A stretch of DNA of 64,000 nucleotides from assembly GCA_017634385.1 (NCBI GenBank), contig JAGBNN010000002.1, positions 62,001-126,000 of the forward strand, in the 5' to 3' direction. This stretch comes from Bacilli bacterium. GTDB lineage: Bacteria; Bacillota_I; Bacilli_A; RF39; UBA660. Made by a program: the position numbers and the translations under genes. Each line of letters begins with the position of its first letter. Within the stretch, counting starts at the first letter, position 1. Under the pieces are notes generated by a model, which ran no database searches, was not told the origin of the DNA, and worked only from the letters and a program-made list of their open reading frames with translations. Positions 1 to 9,360 of the stretch are shown here, piece by piece.

Positions 1-70
1 GATCAAACATGAACATTGCTCCCATGCCCATGCCCATTCCTACCATTAGCATTCCTAATGAATTTTTCAT
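1..70 (-). CDS. Small hydrophobic protein, N-terminal part only
   Basis: The first 23 codons of a minus-strand gene run off the left edge. The start is ATG, preceded by AGGAGAG about 8 bases upstream. The visible peptide begins MKNSLGML and continues as a Gly/Met-rich hydrophobic stretch (GMGMGMG) ending FMFD, which looks like a short membrane segment. Glycine-rich N-termini of this kind occur in small YtxH-like envelope proteins, but too little is visible to name it. It follows recD2 on the same strand after a 42-base gap. Confidence 0.6.
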   Translation of the reverse strand, partial: MKNSLGMLMVGMGMGMGAMFMFD

Positions 71-112
71 AATATCACTCTCCTAATGATATTATTTTCA
101 TTTTTAAAATAA

Positions 113-2305
113 TTATTCATTCATATGTGAAATTAATCTATTTTTTAAATTAGTTTTTCTTTCTATTTCATAATTATTATTTATTGCCATCACAAATGCT
201 CTTTCATCACCAATTATAGTTAGATTTTCTTTAGCTCTTGTTACAGCAGTATAAACCAATTTTTTATAAAGCATCACTCTATATGACATGCATATTGGAA
301 GTATTACTATTTTAAATTCAGAACCTTGTGCTTTATGAATACTAATTGCATATCCATGTTTTATTTTACTAAAATCTTTTGATGTATATTTAACTACTGA
401 TCCATCAAAATCTATAAATATATTTCCTTTATCTATTTTAGTTATGTATCCAATATCTCCATTAAATACATTATTATCTATATCATTTTCTAAAAGTAAT
501 ATTTTATCATTTTCTCTATATATTATATCTTTATTCATAATATAATTTTGATTTTTGTCTGGATTAAATATTTTTTGTAGTTCTCTATTTAAATTATCTA
601 TACCATTTTCACCTTTATACATTGGTGCGAGTACTTGTATATCATTTACATCGTAACCTTTTTCTTTAGCTTTCTTACATACTTCTCGTACTGTTTCTTT
701 TAAATTAGTATCACATTTAATAAAACTATAATCGTCTTTTTTAATTAAGAAAGATTCACTTATTTCATTATCATTTATTTCTTTAGCTAGGGTTGATATA
801 TAAGAATTATCACTTTGTCTATATATTTCAGTTAAATATGTAACATTTATCATGTCAGAATCTATTAAATCTTTTAATATTTTACCTGGTGACACACTTT
901 CAAGTTGGTTATAATCACCTATAAATACAAGTTTTACATTCTTAGAAAGTCCTTTAAGTAAACTATCTAATAAAAGTGTATCTATCATACTTACTTCATC
1001 TACGATTACAAATTTTACATTTGATTTATTTCTTTCATTTATCATAAATGAATTATCTTCTCTATTCCATTTTAAAAATCTATGAATAGTACTTGCAGGA
1101 TAAAGACAACTTTCAGTTAATTTTTTACTTGCTCTTCCAGTTGGTGCAAGTAAAACTAAATTCTTATTCAACTCATCATATGAATATCCATTCTTTTTTC
1201 TATATAGTTCTAATATTGCTTTAACTATAGTAGTTTTACCTGTACCAGGAGATCCTGTAATTATACTAAAGTTCTTACAAATAGCATTGTATATAGCTTC
1301 TTTTTGTCTTTCATTATATGTTACATCAAAATGAAATTCTAATGCATCTATTTCTTTATCAAAATCTTTATATTTAATATCATCTTTATTAACTAAATAA
1401 TATAATATATCACTTATATTTACTTCAGCATCATAATATTCTTTTAAAAAATATTTATCATCTTCTATTATAATTTGACCATTATTTGATAAATTATCAA
1501 GAATTTTATCAAATAACGAATATCCTACTTCTTTTCCTAAAAATATATTTACAGATGAATATACTTCGTCAAATGATAAATATGTATCACCTTTATTAAA
1601 ACATACATTTTTCATTGAATAAATTGTAATTGCTTCCAATCTTCTTTCATCTTCATCTAATATTTTTAAATTTTTTCTTACTTCATCCAATTTACTAAAA
1701 TTTATCTCAGGTATATCATACATAATATTATATAAATTATCATTAATAACATTCATAGTTATATCTTTATAATGATTATATATTTTCATCGAATCTTTAA
1801 CAGAAAATCCAATTCTTCCTAATTCTATTATTATGTTATAACTTTCATTATATTTATTTAATGTCTCATATATTTGTTTTGCTTTAGATTCTTTCATACC
1901 AGGAACCATAAGTAAATTTTGATAATTTTCTTCTATTAAAGTTAAAGTATTTTCTCCTAAAGTATCTACAATTTGTTTAGCAGTTTTTTCTCCTACACCT
2001 TTAAATAAATCACCTGCTAGAAAATCTATAATAGCATCTTTTTCATCAGGCATTATTCTCTTATATTCTGTTACATTAAATTGAATTCCATATTTTATAT
2101 TATCTACTATATTTCCATAAAAAATATATTTGTTATCAATAGTAAGTTCATGAAAATATCCAGTAAAAGTTATTGTATCATCTATAAAATCTTCTAAATC
2201 AATATTGTTAGTATCAGAGACTTTAAAAAGACCAACTATGTAATTTTGGTCTGATTGATATATTATTCTATAAAATGTTCCTTTTATGTAGTCTTTCATA
2301 TTCAT
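113..2305 (-). CDS. recD2: RecD2-type SF1B DNA helicase
   Basis: ATP-dependent 5'-3' DNA helicase of the RecD2 family, the form found without RecBC and linked to replication and repair. An N-terminal OB-like segment is followed by helix-hairpin-helix motifs (FKGVGEKTAKQIV near residue 108 and LMVPGMKESKAKQIY near 138). The motor has Walker A GSPGTGKTT near 350, Walker B VDEVSMID near 440, and a C-terminal UvrD-like segment containing YAISIHKAQGSEF and YTAVTRAKENL. Length is normal for the family. No good Shine-Dalgarno site precedes any possible start. A TATAAT at 2315-2320 lies about 10 bases ahead of ATG 2305, suggesting a leaderless message; ATG 2299 (MKDYIKG) is an equally reasonable start. 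An in-frame ATG at 2323 lies upstream of that TATAAT and is less likely. Confidence 0.93.
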   Translation of the reverse strand: MNMKDYIKGTFYRIIYQSDQNYIVGLFKVSDTNNIDLEDFIDDTITFTGYFHELTIDNKYIFYGNIVDNIKYGIQFNVTEYKRIMPDEKDAIIDFLAGDLFKGVGEKTAKQIVDTLGENTLTLIEENYQNLLMVPGMKESKAKQIYETLNKYNESYNIIIELGRIGFSVKDSMKIYNHYKDITMNVINDNLYNIMYDIPEINFSKLDEVRKNLKILDEDERRLEAITIYSMKNVCFNKGDTYLSFDEVYSSVNIFLGKEVGYSLFDKILDNLSNNGQIIIEDDKYFLKEYYDAEVNISDILYYLVNKDDIKYKDFDKEIDALEFHFDVTYNERQKEAIYNAICKNFSIITGSPGTGKTTIVKAILELYRKKNGYSYDELNKNLVLLAPTGRASKKLTESCLYPASTIHRFLKWNREDNSFMINERNKSNVKFVIVDEVSMIDTLLLDSLLKGLSKNVKLVFIGDYNQLESVSPGKILKDLIDSDMINVTYLTEIYRQSDNSYISTLAKEINDNEISESFLIKKDDYSFIKCDTNLKETVREVCKKAKEKGYDVNDIQVLAPMYKGENGIDNLNRELQKIFNPDKNQNYIMNKDIIYRENDKILLLENDIDNNVFNGDIGYITKIDKGNIFIDFDGSVVKYTSKDFSKIKHGYAISIHKAQGSEFKIVILPICMSYRVMLYKKLVYTAVTRAKENLTIIGDERAFVMAINNNYEIERKTNLKNRLISHMNE

Positions 2306-2314
2306 CACATAAAT

Positions 2315-2320
2315 ATTATA
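2315..2320 (-). promoter_or_regulatory. Possible -10 box of recD2
   Basis: A perfect TATAAT on the minus strand lies about 10 bases ahead of the recD2 start. No clear -35 is visible at 16-18 bases. Chance matches are common in DNA this AT-rich; the support is its position and the lack of a ribosome site. Confidence 0.35.
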
Positions 2321-2335
2321 CATTATTAAAAATAA

Positions 2336-2362
2336 AAAGACCAGTTTTCTAGTCTTTTTTAC
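2336..2362 (-). terminator. Intrinsic terminator after the HA-repeat gene
   Basis: Hairpin with arms AAAAAGACTAG and CTGGTCTTTTT followed by a T-rich run, at the end of the helicase-associated repeat gene. Confidence 0.8.
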
Positions 2363-3344
2363 TTAATATTTTTGTATAATAACAATTAAATTCTTCTTTG
2401 CTTGGTATTTCTTCTTTATCTTTTAAAAATCTATCTAACATTATTTGTATATATCTCATTCTTTTTTCTAACTCTTCTTTTCTGGTAATTTTTTTAGTAA
2501 GATATCTTCTATTATCAATTATCCAATCAAAATTTATACTATTTAATTTATTTATTTCTGAAGGTGTTAATTTTTGATTTTGATAAGTTATTGTTCCATC
2601 TTCTTTTCGTATACCATTATTAAATATAGTTCTTTGTTCATTACACCAAGTTGCTAAAAAGTATCCCTTATAATAATCATATCCTTTTGGAAATTCATCA
2701 AAATCTTCAATATACTTACATAATAAATCAAAGTAAAAATTCCATTTATAACCTCTTTTATCTAAAGAATAATTGAATGTATTTTTTATAGTTTTTACTT
2801 TTTCAACTTGCTTTTTTGTTAATACTTCATTTTTATATTTAATTGAACCATCTGCCATATACTTTCCATTGATAAATATCTTTTTTATATTCTCATACCA
2901 CTTTCCTAAATATACACCTTTATAATATAAATCAGTTTTAGGAGGTACCATTTCATTTTCTTTAAGATATATATTTAACAATTCGAATGTATCATCCCAT
3001 ATTTTTTCTTCTTTTTCTTTTTTGATATTAATTTCTTTGATTATATCTTTAACAATATCTTCTTTATTTTCTTTTTTTATTGGTTCTTTAACTTTTGCTT
3101 CATCCCAAATAAAATTTGCTTTATTTAATTTATCAATTTGTGCTTTTGTTAATATATCATCTTTATATATAATAGAACCATCATCTAATCTTTTACCATA
3201 TTTATCCATATTTCTAAGTAGATTAACGAAACTTTTTATTCTTATTCCTTTATATATTTCTTTTGCTCTAGGATAACGATTATTTATTGTTAAAAATTCA
3301 ATTAAAATACTTATTTTTAAATCAAATTTTTCATCATATTTCAT
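2349..3344 (-). CDS. Free-standing helicase-associated (HA) repeat protein
   Basis: A 331-residue protein of three tandem modules of about 75-80 residues (roughly 1-80, 114-190 and 198-275), with a partial fourth at the C-terminus. Each has the same order: an aromatic-rich helix, a P-x-G step (YPRAKEIYKGI, VPPKTDLYYKGVYLGKW, FPKGYDYYKGYFLATW), a G-x-x-x-x-D-G-x-I-x-Y turn and a closing L-x-x-x-x-F-x-W. This is the pattern of the helicase-associated domain (HA, Pfam PF03457), usually found at the end of superfamily 2 helicases; here there is no helicase. DNA binding is a reasonable inference from the family but the function is unknown. The start has a GAGGGGG ribosome site. A lysine/glutamate-rich linker joins modules one and two. 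Confidence 0.72.
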   Translation of the reverse strand: MKYDEKFDLKISILIEFLTINNRYPRAKEIYKGIRIKSFVNLLRNMDKYGKRLDDGSIIYKDDILTKAQIDKLNKANFIWDEAKVKEPIKKENKEDIVKDIIKEINIKKEKEEKIWDDTFELLNIYLKENEMVPPKTDLYYKGVYLGKWYENIKKIFINGKYMADGSIKYKNEVLTKKQVEKVKTIKNTFNYSLDKRGYKWNFYFDLLCKYIEDFDEFPKGYDYYKGYFLATWCNEQRTIFNNGIRKEDGTITYQNQKLTPSEINKLNSINFDWIIDNRRYLTKKITRKEELEKRMRYIQIMLDRFLKDKEEIPSKEEFNCYYTKILSKKD

Positions 3345-3388
3345 ATTTTTTCCCCCTCAAGTATTATACATATTAAAATATAAAAGTC

Positions 3389-3416
3389 AAAAAAGACTAC
3401 TATTTAGTAGTCTTTT
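3389..3416 (-). terminator. ileS terminator
   Basis: Hairpin AAAAGACTACT / AGTAGTCTTTT followed by TTTT overlaps the last codons of ileS and ends the T-box operon. Confidence 0.85.
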
Positions 3417-6400
3417 CTACGTCTAATTTAACGATTCTTCCGTTTAAATCATATTCTTTTGTTAAATTATCATTTTTAATTACTTCAAGTGATAAAGTTT
3501 CCTTTTTGATATAATCTTCAAATAAATCAAGAACATCGTTTATATCACCAGAATAATATAATTTAATACGATCTGCTACATCAAAATCTTTTTCTTTTCT
3601 TAAATTTTGTACCTTAGATACAAGTTCTCTTGCTATACCTTCTTTAATTAATTCATCTGTTAAAGTTGTATCAATTACTATGAATAAATTATTCATATTA
3701 GCAGCGTCATATCCTTCTTTAGAAGATACTCTAATATCAACCATATCTTTTGTTATAATTAATTCTTTTGAATTAAATTCTTTAATAATATTATTACCAT
3801 TTTCTAAATTATTTATTTCATCTTGAGAAAGAGTTTCAAGCAATTTAGAATAAGCACCTATTTCTTTACCAAACATTTTACCACATTCTCTAAAGTTAGG
3901 TTTAATTGATAAAGTCATATATTCTGTCAAATCTGGTGCGAACACTACATTTTTAACATTTAATTCTTCTTTTATTAAATCAGTTAAATCTTTTATAATT
4001 TCTTCATTTTTACCATCAAGTATAATTTCATTAATTGGTTGTCTTACCTTTATTTTAACTTCTTCTCTTACATTTCTACCAAGTGATATTAAATCTCTTA
4101 CTAAATCCATCTTTTCTTCTAATTTAGTATCAATATATTTTTCATTTACTTCTGGATAATCTTCTAAATGAACAGATTCTTTACCTGTTAATTTAGTAAA
4201 TAATTCTTCAGATACAAATGGTGCGATTGGTGCGATTAATTTACATAATCCTACTAATACTTCATAAGTTGTAATATATACACTTTTTTTATCATTATCT
4301 AATTTTGAAGACCAGAAACGATCTCTGTTTCTTCTTATATACCAGTTAGATAAATCTTCTGATGCAAAATTTGTAATTAATCTTACAACATTATTTAAAT
4401 CATAATTATCAAATTCTTTTCTTACTTCTTTTACTAAATTATTATATTTAGATAATAACCATTTATCAATTTCTTGTCTATCTTCATAATCAACATATGC
4501 ATTATCAATATCTATTCCATCAATATTTGCATAAGTTTGGAAGAATGTATAAGTATTTTTTAAAGGATTAAAGAATTTAGAATGAACTTCTTTAATACCA
4601 GCATTATCATATTTAAGTGGAGTCCATACCGGTGATGCATAAAGCATATACCATCTAACTTCATCTGCACCATATTCAGTTAGTGCTTCAGTTGGATCTA
4701 CTACATTACCAGTCGATTTACTCATCTTTTTACCCTTAGCATCTAATACCATGTCATTTACAACAACATTTTTAAAACTTGATTCTCCTGATATTATTAC
4801 AGATATTACTAGAAGTACATAAAACCAACCTCTTGTTTGATCAACACCTTCTGCGATAAAATCTGCTGGAAATTGACTTTCAAATAATTCCTTATTTTCA
4901 AATGGATAATGGAATTGACAATAAGGCATCGCACCTGAATCAAACCATACATCAAGTACATCAGTTACTCTTGTAAGTATATCACCTGTTTTTGGCGATT
5001 TAATATGTACATTATCAATATATGGTCTATGAAGTTCAAGTTCATATACATTTACATCTTCTACTTTTAATTCATCTAATTCTTCTCTTGAACCTACTAC
5101 ATAAATTTCACCTGTTTTATCATTTGTCCATACTGGAAGTGGGCAACCCCAATATCTATTTCTAGATATTCCCCAGTCAACCATATTTTCAAGCCAGTTA
5201 TTAAATCTTTTTTCTCCAACATAATCTGGATGCCAGCTTATTTTTTTATTAGCTTCTATTATTTTATCTTTATATTTTGTTGTTTCGATATACCAAGCTG
5301 GTTTTGGATAAGAAATTAATGGTGAATGACATCTCCAACAATGAGGATAATCATGTGTTATTTTTATTTTCTTAAATAACTTATCATTTTCTTTTAACCA
5401 TTTAATTATATCTATTTCAAGTTCTGGATCAGTTACTAATCTACCTTTCCAAGGTCCAGTAGTATAACAACCATCAAGACCAACAGGATTTACAAAACCA
5501 ATACCATTTTCTTTACATACTCTATTATCATCATCACCATAAGCAGGTGCAATATGAACTATACCAGTACCATCTGTAGCAGTTACATAATTATCCGCAA
5601 TTACTTCATGACATTTTCCTTCTACTTTAGCAAATGGCATTAATTGTTCATATTTCATACCAACTAAATCAGTACCTTTATATGTATCAAGTGTAGTATA
5701 TTCATCTCCTAATACTTTATTTGCAAGTTCTTCTGCTAAAATAAATTTATAACCCATAGATTCTACTTTTATATAAGTAAGATCTGGATTAACACAAATA
5801 GCAACATTAGCCATTAAAGTCCAAGGAGTTGTTGTCCATGCTAAGAAATATACATCTTCATCTGTTTTCTTAAGTGGTACTATTACTGTATTAACTGAAG
5901 TTTCTTCATATCCTTGTGATACTTCATTAGCAGAAAGTTCAGTTCCACATCTAGGACAATACCAAAGTACTTTATTACCATGATATAAAAGACCTTTTTC
6001 ATGCATTTGTTTAATAATCCACCATTCAGATTCAATATAATCATTACTGCATGTTATATAAGGATTTTCACAATCAATAAATTGTCCCATCATATCAGTT
6101 ACTTTATTTACTTCATCTATATTAGTTGCAGTAGCTTTATTACATTCTTTACAGAAATTTTCTACACCAAATTCTTCTATATCTGCTTTTGATTTGAATC
6201 CTAATTTCTTTTCAACATTTACTTCAATAGGAAGACCATGAGTATCTAAACCTATTTTTCTAAGTACTCTATGACCTTTCATTGTTTGATATTTACAAAA
6301 TGAATCTTTTATTGCTTTAGCAAGAACATGATGGATACCAGGTTTTGCATTTGCATATATAGGACCATCATAAAAAACATAATCTTCTTTTCCTTCTCTA

Positions 6401-6504
6401 TTTTTTATTGTTTTTTCTAATATATTATTTTTCTTCCAATTATTTAATATATCAGTTTCAACTTCATGTACACTTCTTTTATCTAATTCTTCAAATTTTT
6501 TCAT
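3400..6504 (-). CDS. ileS: Isoleucyl-tRNA synthetase, type 2 (GxHH signature)
   Basis: Class I synthetase charging tRNA-Ile, 1034 residues. It has the CP1 editing domain (TTTPWT near 224), a zinc-type CPRCG at 183-187, the tryptophan-rich WGISRNRYWG at 444-453 and KMSKS at 593-597, followed by the anticodon-binding region. The sequence resembles the eukaryote-like IleRS2 class, which is intrinsically mupirocin resistant. The HIGH signature is altered: aligned on AN..., the usual H-x-G-H reads G-I-H-H at 56-59 (PGIHHVLAK). In IleRS2 enzymes this GxHH form has been reported to give very strong mupirocin resistance. GGAGG precedes the start. The gene lies two bases after the exchanger gene and both are under an Ile T-box. 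It appears to be the only IleRS in the window. Confidence 0.97.
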   Translation of the reverse strand: MKKFEELDKRSVHEVETDILNNWKKNNILEKTIKNREGKEDYVFYDGPIYANAKPGIHHVLAKAIKDSFCKYQTMKGHRVLRKIGLDTHGLPIEVNVEKKLGFKSKADIEEFGVENFCKECNKATATNIDEVNKVTDMMGQFIDCENPYITCSNDYIESEWWIIKQMHEKGLLYHGNKVLWYCPRCGTELSANEVSQGYEETSVNTVIVPLKKTDEDVYFLAWTTTPWTLMANVAICVNPDLTYIKVESMGYKFILAEELANKVLGDEYTTLDTYKGTDLVGMKYEQLMPFAKVEGKCHEVIADNYVTATDGTGIVHIAPAYGDDDNRVCKENGIGFVNPVGLDGCYTTGPWKGRLVTDPELEIDIIKWLKENDKLFKKIKITHDYPHCWRCHSPLISYPKPAWYIETTKYKDKIIEANKKISWHPDYVGEKRFNNWLENMVDWGISRNRYWGCPLPVWTNDKTGEIYVVGSREELDELKVEDVNVYELELHRPYIDNVHIKSPKTGDILTRVTDVLDVWFDSGAMPYCQFHYPFENKELFESQFPADFIAEGVDQTRGWFYVLLVISVIISGESSFKNVVVNDMVLDAKGKKMSKSTGNVVDPTEALTEYGADEVRWYMLYASPVWTPLKYDNAGIKEVHSKFFNPLKNTYTFFQTYANIDGIDIDNAYVDYEDRQEIDKWLLSKYNNLVKEVRKEFDNYDLNNVVRLITNFASEDLSNWYIRRNRDRFWSSKLDNDKKSVYITTYEVLVGLCKLIAPIAPFVSEELFTKLTGKESVHLEDYPEVNEKYIDTKLEEKMDLVRDLISLGRNVREEVKIKVRQPINEIILDGKNEEIIKDLTDLIKEELNVKNVVFAPDLTEYMTLSIKPNFRECGKMFGKEIGAYSKLLETLSQDEINNLENGNNIIKEFNSKELIITKDMVDIRVSSKEGYDAANMNNLFIVIDTTLTDELIKEGIARELVSKVQNLRKEKDFDVADRIKLYYSGDINDVLDLFEDYIKKETLSLEVIKNDNLTKEYDLNGRIVKLDVEKTTK

Positions 6505-6506
6505 TT

Positions 6507-7463
6507 TTATCCTCCCATAATTACATAACTATAATAGAATACAAATAATGCAAGCATTATTAATCCTTCATTTCTATCAATTTTACCTTTTCTAAATGTT
6601 AATATAAATAATATAATTGCACTAAATATCATTGCAAACATATCAATATAATTAAACGTTCCAACATTTACACTTCCAATAAAAGTTGCAGGTATTCCAA
6701 TAACTATACCTATATTAAATATATTACTACCTATGATATTACCAATAGCTATATCATTCTCATGTTTTCTAGCAGCTTGAACACTTGTTACAAGTTCAGG
6801 AAGTGATGTTCCAAATGCTACTATAGTAAGTGATATCATTTTTTCAGATACATTTAATATCTTCGCAATTGATACTGCATTTTCTACTACAAAATTACTT
6901 CCAACTACTACTCCAGCAAGTCCTAATATAGTAAGAATAATTGAATATAACAAATTAAATCTAGGTTTTTCTTTTATTTTATTATTTTTATCTTTTCTCA
7001 TTACTTCTATTAAGTAATAAACAAATATTAAGAAAAATAAAAGTATAACTATTCCATCTGTTCTAGTAATAACATTTGTAATACTTTTATCAAACATATT
7101 ATCAAATGAAAGTACAGTTAATAACGTTGAAAATAGTATTGTAAGCGGTATTTCTTTTCTTACTGTATTATCTTTAACTCCCATTGAAGAAAATAAACTC
7201 GATACACCAAGAATTAATAATATATTTAATATATTACTACCTACTACGTTACCAAGTACTATATCACTACTACCAGATAAAACAGCTTTTGCTGATACTG
7301 CAAATTCTGGTGCAGATGTACCAAACGCCACTATAGTAAGACCAATTATTATTTTTGGTATCTTAAAATTTTGAGCTGTAGAAGATGCTCCATCTACAAA
7401 TAAATCAGCTCCTTTAATTAATAGTATAAAACCAATTATTAACAATATTATATTTATTATCAT
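6507..7463 (-). CDS. Na+/Ca2+ exchanger family protein (CaCA, YrbG-like)
   Basis: Membrane cation/Ca2+ antiporter with about ten hydrophobic segments and two internal alpha-repeats. Each repeat carries the family signature: GTSAPEFAVS with GNVVGSNILN in the first half, and GTSLPELVTS with GNIIGSNIFN in the second. The paired acidic residues that bind the cation are present. ATG at 7463 was chosen because GGAGG at 7469-7473 lies 5 bases upstream; an in-frame TTG four codons earlier overlaps that site. The gene sits between the Ile T-box and ileS, so its transcription should rise when isoleucyl-tRNA charging falls. That placement is unusual. Confidence 0.9.
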   Translation of the reverse strand: MIINIILLIIGFILLIKGADLFVDGASSTAQNFKIPKIIIGLTIVAFGTSAPEFAVSAKAVLSGSSDIVLGNVVGSNILNILLILGVSSLFSSMGVKDNTVRKEIPLTILFSTLLTVLSFDNMFDKSITNVITRTDGIVILLFFLIFVYYLIEVMRKDKNNKIKEKPRFNLLYSIILTILGLAGVVVGSNFVVENAVSIAKILNVSEKMISLTIVAFGTSLPELVTSVQAARKHENDIAIGNIIGSNIFNIGIVIGIPATFIGSVNVGTFNYIDMFAMIFSAIILFILTFRKGKIDRNEGLIMLALFVFYYSYVIMGG

Positions 7464-7474
7464 AAATTCCTCCA

Positions 7475-7678
7475 AAAAAAAATTCTATGATGTAAGGACG
7501 TATTAACGCGGTACCACCTTACTTCATAGAATTCTATGCACTTAATTCTTTAACGCAGATTTACGTTTTAACCTAAATATCAGTTAAAAATATCAAGAGT
7601 GATCTAATATTTATATATATCATACCTCTCAGCATTTGGTATTTCTCTGTAAATACTTAATAAATATCCGTCTCTATC
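7475..7678 (-). promoter_or_regulatory. T-box riboswitch, isoleucine (ATC specifier)
   Basis: Leader RNA read on the minus strand. The conserved T-box AAGGTGGTACCGCG lies at 7507-7520. It can pair in an antiterminator or be captured by a terminator whose arms (AATTCTATGAAGTAAGG and CCTTACATCATAGAATT) are followed by a long T run just before the exchanger gene. In Stem I, AGAG pairs with CTCT and ATATTTAT with ATAAATAT; the internal loop presents ATC at 7601-7603 followed by A, an isoleucine codon. Stem I looks short. No convincing separate promoter is seen, so read-through from divIVA is possible. Confidence 0.95.
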
Positions 7679-7680
7679 AT

Positions 7681-8157
7681 TTATTCTAATTCTTCAATAA
7701 CCTCTATATCATCTACTAATTTAAGTTGTTCTTCAAGGTTATTTTTTAATTTTCTTTTGAACATAATAATATTCTTTCTTAGTAGAGATGCTTCATATTC
7801 AATCTTCTCAGATCTAACAAGGGCATCATTAATTATTAAACTAGCATTTTTCTTAGCTTCTTCCAAGATTAAATCACGCTCTTGCTTAGCAACCCTTCTA
7901 ATATGCTCCCCTGTATTCTCCGCCATAACAATAGCTTTATTTAAAGTGGCTTCTAGTTCATCATATTTTTGAGCTTTATCTTTAAGTTCATCATATGATC
8001 CTACTTTAGATAATTCATTCTTCAAAAGAAGGATTTCTTCATTTTTTTGTCTATTTGATTCAATCATTCTTTCTACTTGAGCGATTACATCATCTAAAAA
8101 ACTATTAACCTCATCTGGATTATAGCCATGAAGTGTTCTACTAAACTTTTGTTGCAT
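7681..8157 (-). CDS. divIVA: Cell-division/polarity protein DivIVA
   Basis: A 158-residue coiled-coil protein that binds curved membrane at septum and poles. The N-terminus MQQKFSRTLHGYNPDEVNSF is the DivIVA lipid-binding domain with the conserved RxxxGYxxxEV pattern, followed by heptad-rich coiled coil to the C-terminus. GAGGTGATT precedes the ATG. Gene order sepF-divIVA-T-box-...-ileS matches the end of the Firmicutes division cluster. The Lys/Arg-rich C-terminal segment is somewhat shorter than in Bacillus. Confidence 0.93.
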   Translation of the reverse strand: MQQKFSRTLHGYNPDEVNSFLDDVIAQVERMIESNRQKNEEILLLKNELSKVGSYDELKDKAQKYDELEATLNKAIVMAENTGEHIRRVAKQERDLILEEAKKNASLIINDALVRSEKIEYEASLLRKNIIMFKRKLKNNLEEQLKLVDDIEVIEELE

Positions 8158-8209
8158 ATAATCACCTCAAAACTATGTGTTATATATTAACACTTTAATT
8201 TATTTTTGT

Positions 8210-8614
8210 CTATAACTCTATATCATCATTTTTAGTTTTTCTTACTTTTTCTTCTTCTTCAGCTGCAATTTTACCTTGTACATTTATATTTTTAGGTGTA
8301 CATAAGAAAATTCCAGGACCAAGTTTTTGTAAATTTCCACCAATAGCATATAAAGTACCACTTAAGAAATCTACTATTCTTTTAGCTTGTTCATTAGTTA
8401 CTCTTTTTAAATTAACTACTACAGTATTTCTTTTCTTTAAATGATCAGCAATTTGTTGACTTTCAGAATAAGCTCTTGGTTCTAAAAGAATCATTTTATT
8501 TCCTTCACTATTAGCATCTTTATAAGCTTCATCTATCCCTAATGAATAATATTCATCTTCAGAAATTTCATTACCTTTTACATCGTTTCCAATAATTTTA
8601 TCAAATATTCCCAT
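8210..8614 (-). CDS. sepF: SepF, FtsZ-anchoring division protein
   Basis: Cytoplasmic protein that tethers FtsZ to the membrane and orders the septum. The 134 residues begin MGIFDKIIG, a short amphipathic membrane-targeting helix. After an acidic linker comes the compact SepF core ([20 protein letters not shown], then [20 protein letters not shown], then [19 protein letters not shown]). GGAGG precedes the ATG. A promoter-like TGTGCTAAAAT lies about 50 bases upstream. It stands immediately upstream of divIVA, as in other Firmicutes. Confidence 0.95.
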   Translation of the reverse strand: MGIFDKIIGNDVKGNEISEDEYYSLGIDEAYKDANSEGNKMILLEPRAYSESQQIADHLKKRNTVVVNLKRVTNEQAKRIVDFLSGTLYAIGGNLQKLGPGIFLCTPKNINVQGKIAAEEEEKVRKTKNDDIEL

Positions 8615-8710
8615 AATTTATTCCTCCATATTTTATAACTATATATAATTTTAGCACAATTTCTACTAAAATTAAATAGTTTTTTACTCTTTTTTGTAAA
8701 GAAATATCCA

Positions 8711-9292
8711 TTAATAATAATTTTTATTATAGATTTTATATAATAAAGTTTTTTCTGGATTTATTACACCAATTAAATTAACTAAAATAGATATAATTGA
8801 TATAAAAAATAATCCAATTAATATATATGTTTTATATATATTAATTTTTCTTTCTCTAACATAATTCATATCAGATAATATGTAATCATCTTCATATTTA
8901 GTTTCTATTTTTGATTTTAAATCTTTTATATTATCATTTTCTTTTATTATTTGAACTGGTACTTTACTAGTTAATAAAGTATCCTCTTTTAATAGTACTA
9001 TGATATTATTTTTATTCAAATTTATAGTATAAGTATTAATTTTTATATCGCCTTTTAATGAATAATTTTCTAATTTGGCATTTTTCATATCGATGAATAT
9101 AAATAAATTTTTTCTATCTTTTGCTTTTTTTAATTCTTTTATACTAGTGATAGTTTTATACTCACCTGTAATTACGCTTCTATAATTATCTATATTTAAT
9201 ATTATATTTATCAAACAAAATACCAGTATAAAAAAACTAAGAACTAGATTTTGAATTTTATTTCTTTTAACTAATTCGCTTGCATCATACAT
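8711..9292 (-). CDS. Unknown two-pass membrane protein
   Basis: About 193 residues with two membrane segments (LVLSFFILVFCLINIIL near residue 18 and TYILIGLFFISIISILVNLI near 155) enclosing about 110 mostly polar residues likely outside the cell. I do not recognise the family. ATG 9292 is preferred because AGGTGA lies 8 bases upstream; a GTG three codons earlier lacks spacing from that site. It lies between the rplT terminators and the sepF promoter region, so it is probably a single-gene unit. The outside region has a predicted beta-rich, KL-rich composition without recognisable motifs. Confidence 0.7.
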   Translation of the reverse strand: MYDASELVKRNKIQNLVLSFFILVFCLINIILNIDNYRSVITGEYKTITSIKELKKAKDRKNLFIFIDMKNAKLENYSLKGDIKINTYTINLNKNNIIVLLKEDTLLTSKVPVQIIKENDNIKDLKSKIETKYEDDYILSDMNYVRERKINIYKTYILIGLFFISIISILVNLIGVINPEKTLLYKIYNKNYY

Positions 9293-9315
9293 ACTCTTCA
9301 CCTACTATAATTTTA

Positions 9316-9352
9316 CAAAAAAAAATTAAAAAGCACAATACTTTTTAATTTT
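9316..9352 (-). terminator. Second terminator after rplT
   Basis: Hairpin AAATTAAAAAG / CTTTTTAATTT followed by nine T residues, the second of two tandem hairpins after rplT. Confidence 0.75.
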
Positions 9353-9360
9353 ATAAAAAT

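Noticed and set aside
7464..7678. Extra short coding frame between divIVA and the exchanger gene
   Set aside because: The region is fully explained by the T-box leader.
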